Shown one piece after another: positions 50,843 through 62,842 of a stretch of DNA of 64,000 nucleotides (its first letter is position 1; every line of letters starts with the position of its first letter). The position numbers and the translations under genes are program-made. Below the pieces are notes generated by a model, which saw only the letters and a program-made list of their open reading frames with translations, did not search any database and was not told where the DNA came from. This stretch comes from Balanoglossus misakiensis (Eukaryota > Hemichordata): positions 3,038,001-3,102,000 of the forward strand of contig CM082580.2 in NCBI GenBank assembly GCA_040954595.2. Direction: 5' to 3'.

Positions 50843-53800
50843 TTAATGACGTTGATCTTCTCGATCATAATTTCTCTGTCTATGCTGATATCTGTCACTA
50901 TCATGCTGCCTACTCCTTTCCCTGTCTCTATCTAAATTCTTTCTTCTATCAATACTTCTGTCGTCTTCCCTGCCCCTATACACATCTTGTCTTCTTCTGT
51001 TATCGTCTCTGTGCCAATGCCTATCCCCTTTCCGCTCGTCTTTCCAATGTGCCGATCTCCCAGATTCATGTCTCTCATCTCTGTCAACGCCGGATCTATG
51101 ATCAGACCTTTCTTCTCTATGGACTCCATGCCTTTCTCTGCCTTTGCTTTTGTACAATCTCTCTTTGTCGTGGCTTCTCTCACTTTCTTTAGATCGCTCT
51201 TCCTGTTCACTCCTTCCATTCTCAAAACTCTTTTCATGTTTCCTAAATGCAAGTCCATAATCCTTCTCTCCCTGACTGCTACAGTGTCTGTCTCGTGATT
51301 TGTCTCTGTCATTCTTAATTATATGTTCTGCAGATTTCCTTTCCTTTGAAATATCTCTGTCCTTCCTCTGTGGACTGTGTGTTACTTCAATCCATTCTGG
51401 GCTGCACTTTCTTCGTTTCATTTTCTTGTCCATTATATCAGATTGACTGTCACTTTGACTGCCATCACAGCTTGATTCCTCCCTTGTTGCCTCTTTTCTT
51501 TTCCTTTTTCTTCCTTTGTCCTTCTTGTACTTTGTCTTTTCCATGTCACTTTCTGAGCTTGAGGATGAATGTTTTCGTTTCTGTTTCTTTTTCTTCTTGC
51601 TCTTTTTGTCCTCTTTCCTTTCCATTTTATCCAATTTCCTAGCAGATAATCATAAAACTTCTGTGTCAGAAAAACACGAATCAACAAATAAAGAAATTCA
51701 CATCCATCAAAACTCAAGTTTGTACACAAATGTTATTTATAAAATATATGGCAATATTAAATATATCCTACAAACTTGTGCCTGGAAACCAGTTTGCCCT
51801 CTATTTTGAGGATTTCTATAAATTCCTTTGAGTCAGCCATATACCTTTACTAAAGGCTTTACATGTATTGTGGATAATTTTCTTGAGACACCAGTAAGTT
51901 TGATGAGTCGATGGCGTGTCATATGAGCTTGAAGGGCATACTGCTTCAAACTCACCTCAGTAATTTTTTCTTCTGTTTGGTTGTCAAGGATTTCAAGAAG
52001 CTAACTTCTGGATCTTCTTCATCATCACTGCCAACTAAATGCTGTTAAAAAAAACAGAGAGAGATGCTTCAGACATTGATCTGCAAAATCAGCTACACTA
52101 ATATCAACATCACATGTTGAAGGAGGTGTCACTATTTGTGAACCAACCAGTACATTATGGCACATTACAATAATTATTTGTCAAAGCATTTCTTCTAGAA
52201 TCACACAGAGCTGCATATTAGTTATGATGGTAAAAAGGTCACAATTTCTTCGGATACAATTGTCTCTGTCATGACCATTAACCCTCTTGCTACCGGGGGT
52301 CATAACCCGTTGGGCTGCCGAGTCGTTCTGAGACCGCCTCCTTTTCGGTGTATGTAGAATCCGGCATTCTACACCCGCTGGATTACCAGGGTTTTTGCCT
52401 GAAAATCGGGTTTTTGGAGGGTCATTTTAGCTGCTTTTGAACGTGCTAGACTTCAAGTTTGGCACAGTCCCGTGTCGGCGGGACCTCAAACAACAATTAA
52501 CCGGGTAAAAGTTGTGGGTCATCGGGTTCGTTCCCCTGGGAGGGGAGCGTCTGTCAACGTCGTTTCGAGGCTTACTTTTACGAAAATAAAGTTAGTGCGT
52601 TAGCACACGCCATATCACGTCACAACGACGACACAATTAGTTGTCAGTAGGGGACCCAGGGTGTACCGCCAGGGGTGTTCGGGCACCCCTTCCCCTGCCA
52701 CTTTCCCGTAGGGTACGAGTTAGTTCGACACGTAATGCGAACGACTAGACACTGGCGCACAGTGTCCCACTCTACAGCCGCCCGACAACGACTCATTTCT
52801 TCAGACCAGACACACACGGACGTTGTGATAACGACTCATTTCTTCAGACCAGACACACACGGACGTTGTGATAACGACACGTTGGTTACTTACGCTCGGC
52901 AAACTGACGTTCAGTACGGTGTTAATACGCTATAATTTTTTTACGGCACAGGGTTGTACCGACACAGTCATAGGTATCCCGCAAGCTCTGCGGGCCCCAT
53001 TTCACCATTTCGTCATGTTTCCCGAGTCGATCCCAAAACGCACTTTCCCAAACAGTGCTACCCACGAGTGCGTCCGACACCGCTGGCCATCGAAAAGGTC
53101 GATACCCTATGTCGTTGTGGAACCGTCTGTTATAGTAAACAATGCATCGATGCCAAGTACGTTTTTGTCGGACGCAAAAAAACGGTCTCCCCAGGGTCGG
53201 GAATGACCGGCGGAATGTGCCTCTTAGGATAGTGTGCTCTTTGTAGGTCAAGGCAAAGAACCCTGTCGAGACTTTCCTGTCCTAACAGATATTGCCCTCA
53301 AAACAGTAGTTCAAAGTCAACCCGTTATAGCGAAGCGCACGCAAACGCCTAGAGACTCCAGCGGGTCGGTAAATCATATCGATCCATACCGATTCGGTCA
53401 TTCATCACTCGCCAACGTTCGACTTCTACCCACACCTGAAATCGGGCGCTCTGCTACGGACTCGACAGCGTTAGGGTTAACAATGCAAGACTTGTCATCA
53501 TGAACAATAAATTTCAGACTCAAAAATCATATTTACTGAGAGGTAAATGAAATGGAATAGAAATAATTCGCCATAACTGAAGGAGATTAATTTTATTACT
53601 AGTTTAAAAAAGCCCAGATTTTTTCCACTTTGCTCCTGAAACTTGTGGGCAAAATGCTACTGATTGAAAAAGGTTAACTTTGAGCCCTGTAAAAAAGAAA
53701 AGAAAATTTCTCATTACATTGTATGCTAGTTTCAACAGCTCACCTGGTTTTTCTCATCTAGGTTAACTCTTCTTCCCAGTACACTTTGTTTCAATTTCAG

Positions 53801-55986
53801 ACCATCTTTCTCCATACCATCTATCAGCTCAGCCGGATTAACAGATGGACCAGCCACATCATAAGTTGTTGATTTGTTATAAAGTGGACACTGAGAAATA
53901 AAATGCAGGGACATTTGTAAACTATAATGTATTTAAATGCAGCTCACACTACATGCCATCAAAATACAATCAAACCTGTATGTAGTGGCCAGTCAAGGGA
54001 CTATCCTAAACTGGTCTGTATAGACAGGTGGCCTTTATAGACAGGTCAATTAATGTACATGTAATTGCACATGGACTGTAACAAAGTGGCCACCATAATT
54101 TATATAGAGGTGGCTGCTATATAGAGGTGGCCACTAAGACAGGTTTGACTGTATAAGGAATTTCCTAGAGTTTCCAAGAGTATTGAGGTCAAAATGCTGT
54201 TTTTTAATTTTTTTGGAACATTTATGTATTAATTCTGTAAGACTGGGCTTGAAGCCAAAATACTGTTTGCGAAACATTGGTACTCCTATATACTCTCTGA
54301 GTATTGCAGCAATTATCCCATGATCACTTACCTCTTTATCTGTATTGATATGTCCCCATTTATGGCACTTGATACACCTGACATTACGCACAGCAATACC
54401 AAAGGGCTGATCGCGAATATCCATCTCCTTTGCATACGCCTGTCTGGGAGCTCCTCTCTGCCATTCAAACTTGTAGTCAGGTTCACCATCTTCCTTCACT
54501 TTCTCTTTTTTCACACCCTTGGGTGGCTCATACATAAATGTCAACCCATGCACAACTTTCTTATCTCCCATCAGCACTCTACGAAAAAATAATTCAATTG
54601 ACAACTTGACATCAATGTATGCGAAAATGATTGTACTATATACGGTACATTGTACTTTTATATACCAGTTTTGACCAAAACAATGGATGATGCAATTGTA
54701 TATTGACCCTGGCTGAGATACACATTGTACTTAATTTAGATAAAGTGTTAGCCAAATCACAGGTCTTGTTATGGTTCCCATTGTAGTCCAACCTAGATGG
54801 AACACTGCAATGATGACATCTATTTTCATGGACCTTACAAGAAATCAATTTGTATCCTATTTTGCAAAAGAATGCTGTATTTGTAGTTGAAGTTTGTGCA
54901 AGTCTTGGTATTATCCTTCAAGGCCGTGCCTTGGATTATTGTATGTGCTTGTATTTGTTTGTTTGTGGGGGGTTTTCAATTGGTTTTGTTCTGCACTGTT
55001 GAAAGCATTTGACTATAGTGCAGTTTTGGTACCATGGTAAAAATAAGTCATAGCATCACATGCAAGTCCATTGGAAGGCCGGAGAAAAAAATCAGGCAGG
55101 TTTTACAGACTGTTTCCATGACTTGTCAACATTGCATGAATTTCAACCAGAAAGCATGCAGCATTCTTGCAAAATGAGGTAAAAATTGAAGTTTCGGAGT
55201 CCATGAAAATGCATGTCTTTATAATCAGACTTTATCTGCTGTCAGCGTATAGTGGAAAACCAATGTGAGGGAAATCTTAACTTAGTATATTATTTCATTT
55301 GTTAATTTTAATGACCTGTTTTTATAAAGCTCTTGTTCTTTTTCCATTTCTTTTTTCAGATCTTCTTGCTTTTTCGTCTCATGTTCCAGTTTCTGTTCTG
55401 CCATCCATACCTGCAAAGCAAAAACAAAAACAAAACATAAAGTACATTCGTACACAAACTACTTGAGGTGGCCTGGATGATTTAGTTTACGGAAGTGATT
55501 TTTAGCCTCTATCAGTGACAGACTATGCTGAGTGTCCAGGCCACAGGTCGCACAACTACGGTGCGACCTGTAGTCCAGGCATGACTGCTCCGCCTCGGAG
55601 CTACATCTGCACTATCATCTTCAACTCCCTTGATTGTACACCCACAACACCCTGTGTTCTAAAATCATGGTGCTCCAAAATGGCTAGTTATACCTTATTT
55701 AGTTTTTCGACAACTTCACATGAAAGACATATATTAAACATATTCACGCGCACACCAAGGAAACACTATTTTGATCACTGGTTGCGGGTTACATACACAT
55801 TGATTGTAACAGGTCAAATCACTCAAATACCGCACTTCCGGTTACCAGATTCCCAACATGTACGTAGTGATGTACAGCCTAATCTAAATTCGAGAAAATG
55901 TGGTAAGAGCTTACCCGTTTTACGTTTGCGTATGAAGCAGGATGAAAATCCTTTTTACACATGAAATTTGCAAAAGACTTCCCCAT
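50843..55986 (-). CDS. CIR1: Corepressor interacting with RBPJ 1 (CBF1-interacting corepressor)
   Basis: Nuclear protein that in vertebrates bridges RBPJ (CBF1) to histone deacetylase complexes in Notch target repression and also associates with splicing factors. Six coding exons in transcript order: 55986-55915, 55410-55316, 54578-54332, 53890-53744, 52041-51956, 51638-50843. They total 1443 nt and 480 residues, against 450 in human. Exon 1 encodes [18 protein letters not shown], the Cir_N signature. Exon 2 starts VWMAEQK and is Lys/Glu-rich. Exon 3 has [19 protein letters not shown] and the zinc-knuckle-like CIKCHKWGH, completed by the cysteine opening exon 4. Exon 5 has [21 protein letters not shown]. 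Exon 6 is a 265-codon RS-type tail of Lys, Arg, Ser, Asp and His, likely disordered. A GC-rich island lies in the intron between exons 4 and 5. Divergent from OXNAD1, convergent with secernin. Confidence 0.95.
52278..53480. mobile_element. GC-rich island in a CIR1 intron, probable degraded TTAA-type transposon
   Basis: It starts TTAACCCT and ends AGGGTTAA, so TTAA with CCCT ends bound it. Base composition is much more GC- and CpG-rich than all surroundings. A 46-bp tandem duplication lies at about 52785-52876. Short frames on both strands (up to 112 codons on plus and 109 on minus) match no domain I recognise; a transposase remnant is possible but unproven. Confidence 0.6.
53968..54155. mobile_element. 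Repeat with GGCCAGTCAAGGGACT core, copy 1 (CIR1 intron)
   Basis: Contains TCAAACCTGT at the left and ACAGGTTTGACTGTA at the right as inverted ends, with repeated TATAGACAGGT motifs. It is closely similar to 63639-63771. Likely a TA-type MITE. Confidence 0.7.
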
Positions 55987-56347
55987 TGTACTATTTTGTT
56001 GTGTATTCCGTTACGTCAAATAAAAGCACACAATTTCCCCAGGAGTGTGTCGTGCGTCACAGATCATCAACAAGACACCATGAGCAATGCTGCATGATGG
56101 GAAATTTTCCTTCTGAACTTTGACCCATTACAAAACAGCAGAAGACAAACCTCTGAAGTCTGATACCGAAGGCTTGCAGGCGACCCAGGGGCAGGGCAGT
56201 GTTTACACATTGTAAAGGCCATGCGCGGGTTCCTCGACAACAAACACATATCCTACGTGACCTCGACGCTGTTTGCTAGATTTTCTCACGTTTCTTGCTC
56301 CAGACAGTAAGTGGATAATTAGTTACGTTCCCTCGTTAGTATCGTTT
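55987..56347. promoter_or_regulatory. Divergent promoter shared by CIR1 and OXNAD1
   Basis: 361 bp separate the opposing ATGs of CIR1 (55986, minus) and OXNAD1 (56348, plus). The sequence has higher GC than the neighbouring spacers and short TACGTGAC/GCGTCAC boxes. No TATA box is evident. Assignment rests on gene geometry. Confidence 0.6.
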
Positions 56348-59300
56348 ATGCTGCTTTGCCTACGCCTGTGTAGTCGCCCACCTTCTGTGTTTTTGACACA
56401 GTCTGCAGCCAAGGTTAGCTGCATGATAAAGTGTATTTCCCCTCGAGGTTTTGTCTGGTGGTGTCAATCTCCGAGGTACCTGTAGCCATAAAAATCAACA
56501 CAGAGTGATTGTTTTGCCTGTGGTTCTTACACATATCAGTTCACAGTTGGCCATCAATCATCAAACCTCACTAGTGTCATGAGTGTGTGTATGACAGAAT
56601 ACACGAATCATAAAATTATTAGTGTACAGTGTAGTTCAATTGTAATTTTTGGTTTCGTCAATTTAACATTGACAGTTTCAGGATGGAGAGTACTGGTAAC
56701 ACTTCTGGAAATGGTGAGCATCTTCACCGAACACAACATGATTTTAGACAGAATGTAAGTTTTATGATTTGATCACCATTCTGGAACATCATTAATTTTT
56801 ACTGAGGTCCATGTACTCAGTACGATTTGGCTGACATTTATTGGATGATCAGTAGAAAAAAATCAAATGTGCAATTTGATAGAAAATCTTCACCTCCATC
56901 ATTAGACTATGCTTTTGTTCTGTTTTAGAATATCACACCAGCAGTTGTCAGTTCTATAACACAGATATCAGATACTGTCAAGGGTTTGACCTTGAAAGTT
57001 ACTGATGATAACTGTTCCTTCAAAGCTGGACAGTGGTAAGTAACATAACATTTTATATAATACCTAATGAATGGGTACGTAACATGCAATAGAAAAATAA
57101 CAAATACATGTACATGATTAAACAGGCCACTTTAGACAAAGAGAGGCATTGGTTATATGGCTTGAGGGTTTATCATTGTGTCTGTGAAGCAACATTAAAA
57201 TACCAAATAACTGCAGAAAGCTGCCCAGATTTTTCCTCAAAAAGATATAAATATTGCCACCTGTCACAGTGTGTATGGGAGAAACTTTCAGTAGTTAACG
57301 TCAGTTTCTTTATGTTTTTTTTTTTTTTCAGGGTAGACTTTTTCATTCCTGGTATTGAAATTTTCACAGGCTATTCAATGTGTTCATCTCCAAAAACACT
57401 GAGCCAGACAGGAGAGCTCAACCTTGCTGTTAAAATCAGCGATTATCCACCCACTGAATGGGTTCACACTAAGGTATATTTTTCTCATTATTTTGCAGGG
57501 TAGATTTTTTCATTCCTGCTGTCATATCGGTTGGAGGGTTCTCAATGTGCTCATCACCACAGTTGTTGCAAACACAAAAAATGCTCAATCTTGCTATTAA
57601 ATACTCCGAGCACGCACCTGCATTATGGATACATAGAAAGGTATTTTAAGAATTTAACAGGTAAAACTTAAGGGATCTGTTGGTTGTGATAATTCACTGT
57701 CATGGCTCGGTATGCTGTACACATGTGGAAATGCGCTATTCCGGCCAATAATTTAAATGCCATAGGGTCTGTCAAGACCTGCCGTACCCCAAAGTCAAAT
57801 TACATGCCTATCAATGATATTGCCCATTGATAACATGAATTTGCAGTAACCATGTGATCTATTATACTTACAGTGTCAAGTAGACAGCAAAGTTTCCATC
57901 AGAGTTGGTGGTAGTTTTTACTATGATCCTCAACCAGATGAACCTACAAGTGATGTACTCTTAATTGCTGGTGGTGTGGGCATTAATCCACTCTATGCGA
58001 TGTTGCTTCATGTAGCTGATCTGCATGCTGCTTATGCTAATGGTGAGAATGTACATCAACCAGGAAAGGTGACATTGCTCTACAGTGCAAGATCCTTCAG
58101 TGAACTTATCTTCAGGGTAATTAAGACAACTTTTTTTCTGCTTTGTTTTGTTATTTTGTAAGAGGGAACGCAGTTTGCCACGTAGAACATACATGTAAGA
58201 AAAAGTAGCCGAAAGTAAATTATGATTGACACAAAGAGCGGAGTTGTCTTTCAGATTAAAAAACAACAACTTTACATGACTGTTCATCAATTCTAGACCA
58301 ACCTTTAATCCTGCAGTCTGAACTCCTAGTCCTACAGCAAAAATATTGAATATGTGAAAGATCTTGTATCTAGATACATATGAGAATAGCAAGATAAAAC
58401 CTCTGTGTGGCAGTGTAATGCGTGTATAATGTGCCAATTTCAATGACATTCAACAATTCTGGATGCCATTTCTTCTGATTATTTCTGCAGGATGACATTC
58501 TGCATCTGTGCCAAACTACACCAAATATGCAGTGTGACTTCTTCACAACAAAGGAAATGAAAACACCATCTGACATTCCGAATCTATCAGGTATGATATT
58601 TCTAAATTGTATATACAATCATGCATGTTGTTCTTATTTATCAGAGTAGATTCAGCAGGATTAGAAGATGATTACTGATTGCTGCAGAGTACAATAAGAT
58701 CAAAAAGCAGACATATTATGATTTGCTGTTCTCATAACTATCAGCCATGTGTGTGCATTTATTCACTCTCGTCAAATAGTTAAAGCTGAATTGCTGCTCA
58801 CGTTAGAGCTATGAAGTATCTGAGCTCAGTAGCTGCTAAATATCTGAATGTCAGCTGTCCTGGCAATCCAGCAATCTTGCACCTTTATGCTTTGGAGCAT
58901 ACCTGAAATCTGACACTCTTGTTTTGAAAACTCTGGATCACACCATTGTTTTCACTGCTAAAGGGAAAAGGAAATCAAATGGATTTGTTACATTGGAGTG
59001 ATTGGCATGTGGTTAAGACTGATCATTGAAAACAGTTGTACTGGTATATTTGAAGTGGGTCTCAGTTTAAAGTCAACGACCTCACCTGATGCACAGGTGA
59101 CTTTACATAAATTTATGTCAACTGACCTAAATAGAAGAACAATGGATTAAATATAGCTGCAAGCAGCGATGACGGGCACAAGCTTAAGCCGAAGGTCAAA
59201 GGTCATATCTGGTCACCCAAAATTTGGGCAAAAAGTTTTGACCCCCATACTAGTCCAGGTCCAACAGAAACCTGACCTCTAGCTCTATTGGTTTGTCTGA

Positions 59301-62300
59301 AATTAGATATGCACATAATTAATGATGTAAAGTGTAAGACTCCATTAATAGTTCAATCCATCCAAACACAAATGCTGTACCTGTTCTGGATGCCGAGATA
59401 TAGCAAAGTAGATCAAATGTCACCTGAGGTCACCCAAAATTTGGGCAAAATTTTTGACCCTATACTGATCCATGTCCCACAAGAACAAAACCTCTAGCCC
59501 TATTGGTTAGCCTGGAATTACGTATGCACATAATTAATGAGATATGCAGGTGTCACAGGTGACCCCCAATTTTGGCTTTTCAATTTTAGTCCCAACCCTC
59601 CAAACGCCAAGTCTGTGCCTGCTCTGGTTGCCAAGATATGGTAAATTAGGTCAAAGGTCACCTGAGGTCATGCAAAATTTGGGCAAGAAATTTTGACCCT
59701 ATACTGGTCCATGTTCAACAAAAATCAAACCTCTAACCCCATTGGTTAGCCTGGAATTAGGTATGCACATAATTAATGAGATAAGCAGGTGTCACAGGTG
59801 ACCTTCAATTTTGTCTTTTCAATTTTAGTCACAACCCTCCAAATGCCAAGTCTGTACCTGCTGTGGATGCCGAGATATAGGAAAGTAGGTCAAAGGTCAC
59901 CTGAGGTCACCCAAAATTTGGGCAAAAATTTTTGATCCCATACTGGTCCATGTCCCACAAGAACAAAACCTCTAGCCCTATTAGTTAGCCTGGAATTAGG
60001 TATGCACATAATTAATGAGTTAAGCAGGTGTTACAGGTGAGCCCAAAATTTTGCCTTTTATTGTGGTCCCATTCTGCTGACGGGCCAATAGAGAGTCACT
60101 GTACAGGACCATTGCACAGCCAACGTGGACATAGCGTGATAGCTTAACTATAGAAAGTATAGGCCTATGGCTGGGTCCAAAAATATGAAAAATAAAAAAA
60201 TCTTCTTCTCAAAATAGACTTGGCCCACGGCCTTGACATTTGGCATGTAGGACACTGACCACATGGTCTGCAAAAATCGCTAAAAGAATTTTGATATCTC
60301 CATTCATATGCAAATTAGGCCCATTTGAAAACTTTGCCCATATATGGTCATCAGGTCACATGACTTATTAAACATTCACGAGGGTACAGCACCAGCTCTC
60401 ATAGGCCTGCACCACTGTGCCAAGTTTGAGATTTGTAGGTTCAGCCGTTTTCAAGATCCTGTTGGGCAAAAAAACGACACAAGAAAAAAAAAAAGAAGAA
60501 ATATAGCTGCAAGCAGCGATGACGGGCACAAGCTTAAGCCGAAGGTCAATGGTCATATGTGGTCACCCAAAAATTGGGCAAAAAGTTTTGACCCCCATAC
60601 TAGTCCAGGTCCAACAGAAACCAGACCTCTAGCCCTATTGGTTTGTCTGAAATAAGATATGCGCATAATTAATGATGTAAAGTGTAAGACTCTATCAATA
60701 GTTCGATCCATCCAAACACAAATGCTGTACCTGTTCTGGATGCCGAGATATAGGAAAGTAGGTCAAAGGTCACCTGAGGCCATCCGAAAGTTTAGCAACA
60801 AAATTTGACCCCGTGCCAGTCCAGGTCCAACAAAAATCAGACATCTAACCCTATTGGTTCGCCTAGAATTAGATATGCACATAATTAATGAGGTAAAGTA
60901 TGAGGCTCCATTAGGAGTCACAACCCTCCAAATGCCAAAGCTGTATCTGTGCTGGTTGCCGAGATATGGTAAAGTAGGTCAAAGGTCACCTGAGGTCACC
61001 CAAAATTTGGGCAAAAATTTTTGATCCCATACTGGTCCATGTTCAACAAAAATCAAACCTCTAGCCATATTGGCTAGCCTGGAATTAGGTATGCACATAA
61101 TTAATGAGATATGCAGGTGTCACAGGTGACCTTCAATTTTGTCTTTTCAATTTTAGTCACAACCCTTCAAACGCCAAGTCTGTACGTGCTGTGGATGCCG
61201 AGATATAGGAAAGTAGGTCAAAGGTCACCTGAGGTCACCCAAAATTTGGGCAAAAAATTTTGATCCCATACTGGTCCATGTCCCACAAGAACAAAACCTC
61301 TAGCCCTATTAGTTAGCCTGGAATTAGGTATGCACATAATTAATGAGTTAAGCAGGTGTTACAGGTGAGCCCAAAATTTTGCCTTTTATTGTGGTCCCAT
61401 TCTGCTCACGGGCCAATAGAGAGTCACTATACAGGACCATTGCACAGCCAACGTGGACATAGCGTGATAGCTTAACTATAGAAAGTATAGGCCTATGGCT
61501 GGGTCCAAAAATATGAAAAATAAAAAAATCTTCTTCTCAAAATAGACTTGGCCCACGGCCTTGACATTTGGGATGTAGGACACTGACCACATGGTCCGCA
61601 AAAATCGCTAAAAGAATTTTGATATCTCCATTCATATGCAAATTAGGCCCATTTGAAAACTCTGCCCATATATGGTCATCAGGTCACATGACTTATTAAA
61701 CATTCACGAGGGTACTGCACCAGCCCTCATAGGCCTGCACCACTGTGCCAAGTTTGAGATTTGTAGGTTCAGCCGTTTTCAATATCCTGTTGGGCAAAAA
61801 AACGACACAAGAAAAAAAAAAAAAAGATGAAAAACCCCAGTAATACCAATAGGGCACAAGCCTGCTTGGCTTGTGCCCTAAAAAACCCAGTAATACCAAT
61901 AGGGCACAAGCCTGCTTGGCTTGTGCCCTAATAAATCAAAGCTTGCTATACTCCAGAGGTAACAAGGTCAAGCAATGTATAAATTAGCAGTGTGGCCATT
62001 CACAAAATAACCCAAGCTTGCAGTCTGGTTAGTGCTGGACACTCTGACAGCCACTACCCTTTATCTGATTATCTGCCACACCACAAAGAAAGGGGCAATC
62101 ATAAAAATGACCTTTGCAAACACAATAGACCTTGGAGACCCTCTAGGGCCTATGCAAATACAGACATTGGAAAAGTGATTGCTTCACTAGTTTATACTGT
62201 AAAACACTTTATTTTCGCGAGCAATAAATTTTAGCGAAATACGCGAGAGCCAAAATAGCGTGAAAATAAAAAGTCGCGTAAATTTTTCTTTAAGATAATG

Positions 62301-62799
62301 ATGCAGTGAATGAAATAAGAGAACGCGGAAATTAATACTCACGAAACAGTGGCCTCTCTCAATATCGCGAAAATTTCAACTCGCAAAAATAAAGTGTTTT
62401 ACAGTACTTTAGAGCCGCCAGACACATAACATGTATCAGGCATGGTGCCTCATCAGCGTCTAGGCATTTCATCTGCACAGTCGTTGTCTGCACCACGTTG
62501 CACCTCAGCTGGAAATTTAAATACCAATGTAACTGCACCTGACTGTGTCTTACACAATTTGATATCAGAGAACAAATAAATGTTACGCAATTTGAAAAAC
62601 TATCATGCATTTTCTCTGTTGTATTTTTTCAGCTTGCCGTATCAACAAATCACATGTGGAAACAACACTGGCTGCCATGGACAAGAAGACAGTGAAATGC
62701 TGCATATGTGGACCAGCTCCAATGATAAACTGTATGGAAGAAATACTCCACTCACTAGGAATTCATGAAAGTCAAATTGCATATGAAAAATGGTGGTGA
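56348..62799 (+). CDS. OXNAD1: Oxidoreductase NAD-binding domain-containing protein 1, with a duplicated alternative exon
   Basis: Ferredoxin-reductase-like flavoprotein of unknown substrate, expected to act in mitochondria. Coding exons: 56348-56475, 56682-56754, 56929-57035, alternative 4A 57332-57473 or 4B 57499-57640, 57874-58116, 58491-58590, 62633-62799. With one alternative exon the product is 319 residues, against about 312 in human. Exon 1 gives a basic leader (MLLCLRLCSRPPSVFLTQ) and its donor (AG before GTACCT) is weak, so the first exon is the least certain part. The core begins NITPAVVSS, then FKAGQWVDFFIP and the flavin-site segment ending SMCSSP. The NAD-binding motif GGVGINP and the CGPAPM motif follow; the protein ends EKWW like its homologs. 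The last intron is 4 kb and full of tandem repeats. It starts 361 bp from CIR1 on the opposite strand. Confidence 0.92.
57332..57473 (+). CDS. OXNAD1: OXNAD1 alternative exon 4A
   Basis: 142-nt exon entered in phase 2 and left in phase 0. It follows a long T-tract and CAG acceptor and ends before GTATAT. It encodes VDFFIPGIEIFTGYSMCSSP and a further 27 residues ending WVHTK. It replaces exon 4B with identical phase. It is about half identical to 4B (24 of 47 aligned residues by eye) and the less similar of the two to vertebrate OXNAD1, so it may be the derived copy. Confidence 0.85.
57499..57640 (+). CDS. OXNAD1: OXNAD1 alternative exon 4B
   Basis: 142-nt exon with the same phases and length as 4A. 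It starts only 25 nt after 4A ends and finishes before GTATTT. It encodes VDFFIPAVISVGGFSMCSSP followed by a segment ending APALWIHRK, closer to the vertebrate sequence than 4A. The reading frame is intact, with conserved splice sites and no stop, which argues that it is used and is not a dead copy. Confidence 0.85.
59149..60498 (+). mobile_element. Helitron/HINE-like element, tandem copy 1
   Basis: It begins ATATAGCTGCAAGCAGCGAT, then GGGCACAAGC, followed by about four diverged tandem units of roughly 240 bp. Each unit contains CACCCAAAATTTGGGCAAA and the DR1-like AGGTCAAAGGTCA. It ends in ACGACACAAG and an A-rich tract. A near-identical second copy follows directly. It lies in the last OXNAD1 intron. 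Class assignment is inferred from architecture, not from a known protein. Confidence 0.7.
60499..61931 (+). mobile_element. Helitron/HINE-like element, tandem copy 2 with 3' hairpins
   Basis: Same start as copy 1, same tandem-unit core and A-rich tract, then two 50-bp direct units. Each carries a hairpin with 11-bp stems (GGGCACAAGCC and GGCTTGTGCCC) at 61852-61878 and 61902-61928. The second hairpin ends in CTAA followed by T, as at Helitron 3' ends, but the hairpin overlaps the CTAA rather than lying upstream, and no 5' TC was seen. The stem sequence matches the GGGCACAAGC near the 5' end, a subterminal inverted repeat as in DINE/HINE elements. Confidence 0.65.
62195..62406 (+). mobile_element. 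MITE family 1, copy C
   Basis: Same family, with termini TACTGTAAAACACTTTATTT, in the last OXNAD1 intron. The CA-TG to CA-CT change is present in both termini, so this copy belongs to a subfamily with co-varied ends. It abuts another repeat at 62407. Confidence 0.9.
62407..62538. repeat. Dispersed repeat family 5, copy B
   Basis: Same family as 11091-11230, directly adjoining MITE family 1 copy C. It ends about 95 bp before the last OXNAD1 exon. Confidence 0.7.
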
Positions 62800-62842
62800 T
62801 AATTTGTGTTAGCAAGCTGCAATGTCAAAACTCTTGGTACTG

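Noticed and set aside
50545-51192. 215-codon plus-strand open frame, the longest on the plus strand
   Set aside because: It is antisense to the Arg/Ser/Asp-rich tail of CIR1; the repetitive composition removes stops on the opposite strand. Its sequence is Cys/Leu/Ser-rich without a domain.
55515-55964. 149-codon plus-strand open frame
   Set aside because: It overlaps CIR1 exon 1 and its intron in antisense, and has no recognised domain or splice context.
60344-61899. Similar open frames in the OXNAD1 intron (around 60368-60556 and 61696-61899)
   Set aside because: They are the same stretch of the two tandem repeat copies read on the minus strand, ending in the A-rich tract; repeat similarity explains their likeness.
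59149-61931. CRISPR-like or satellite array
   Set aside because: The tandem units are long (about 240 bp) and diverged, with no short repeat-spacer structure, and the genome is animal.
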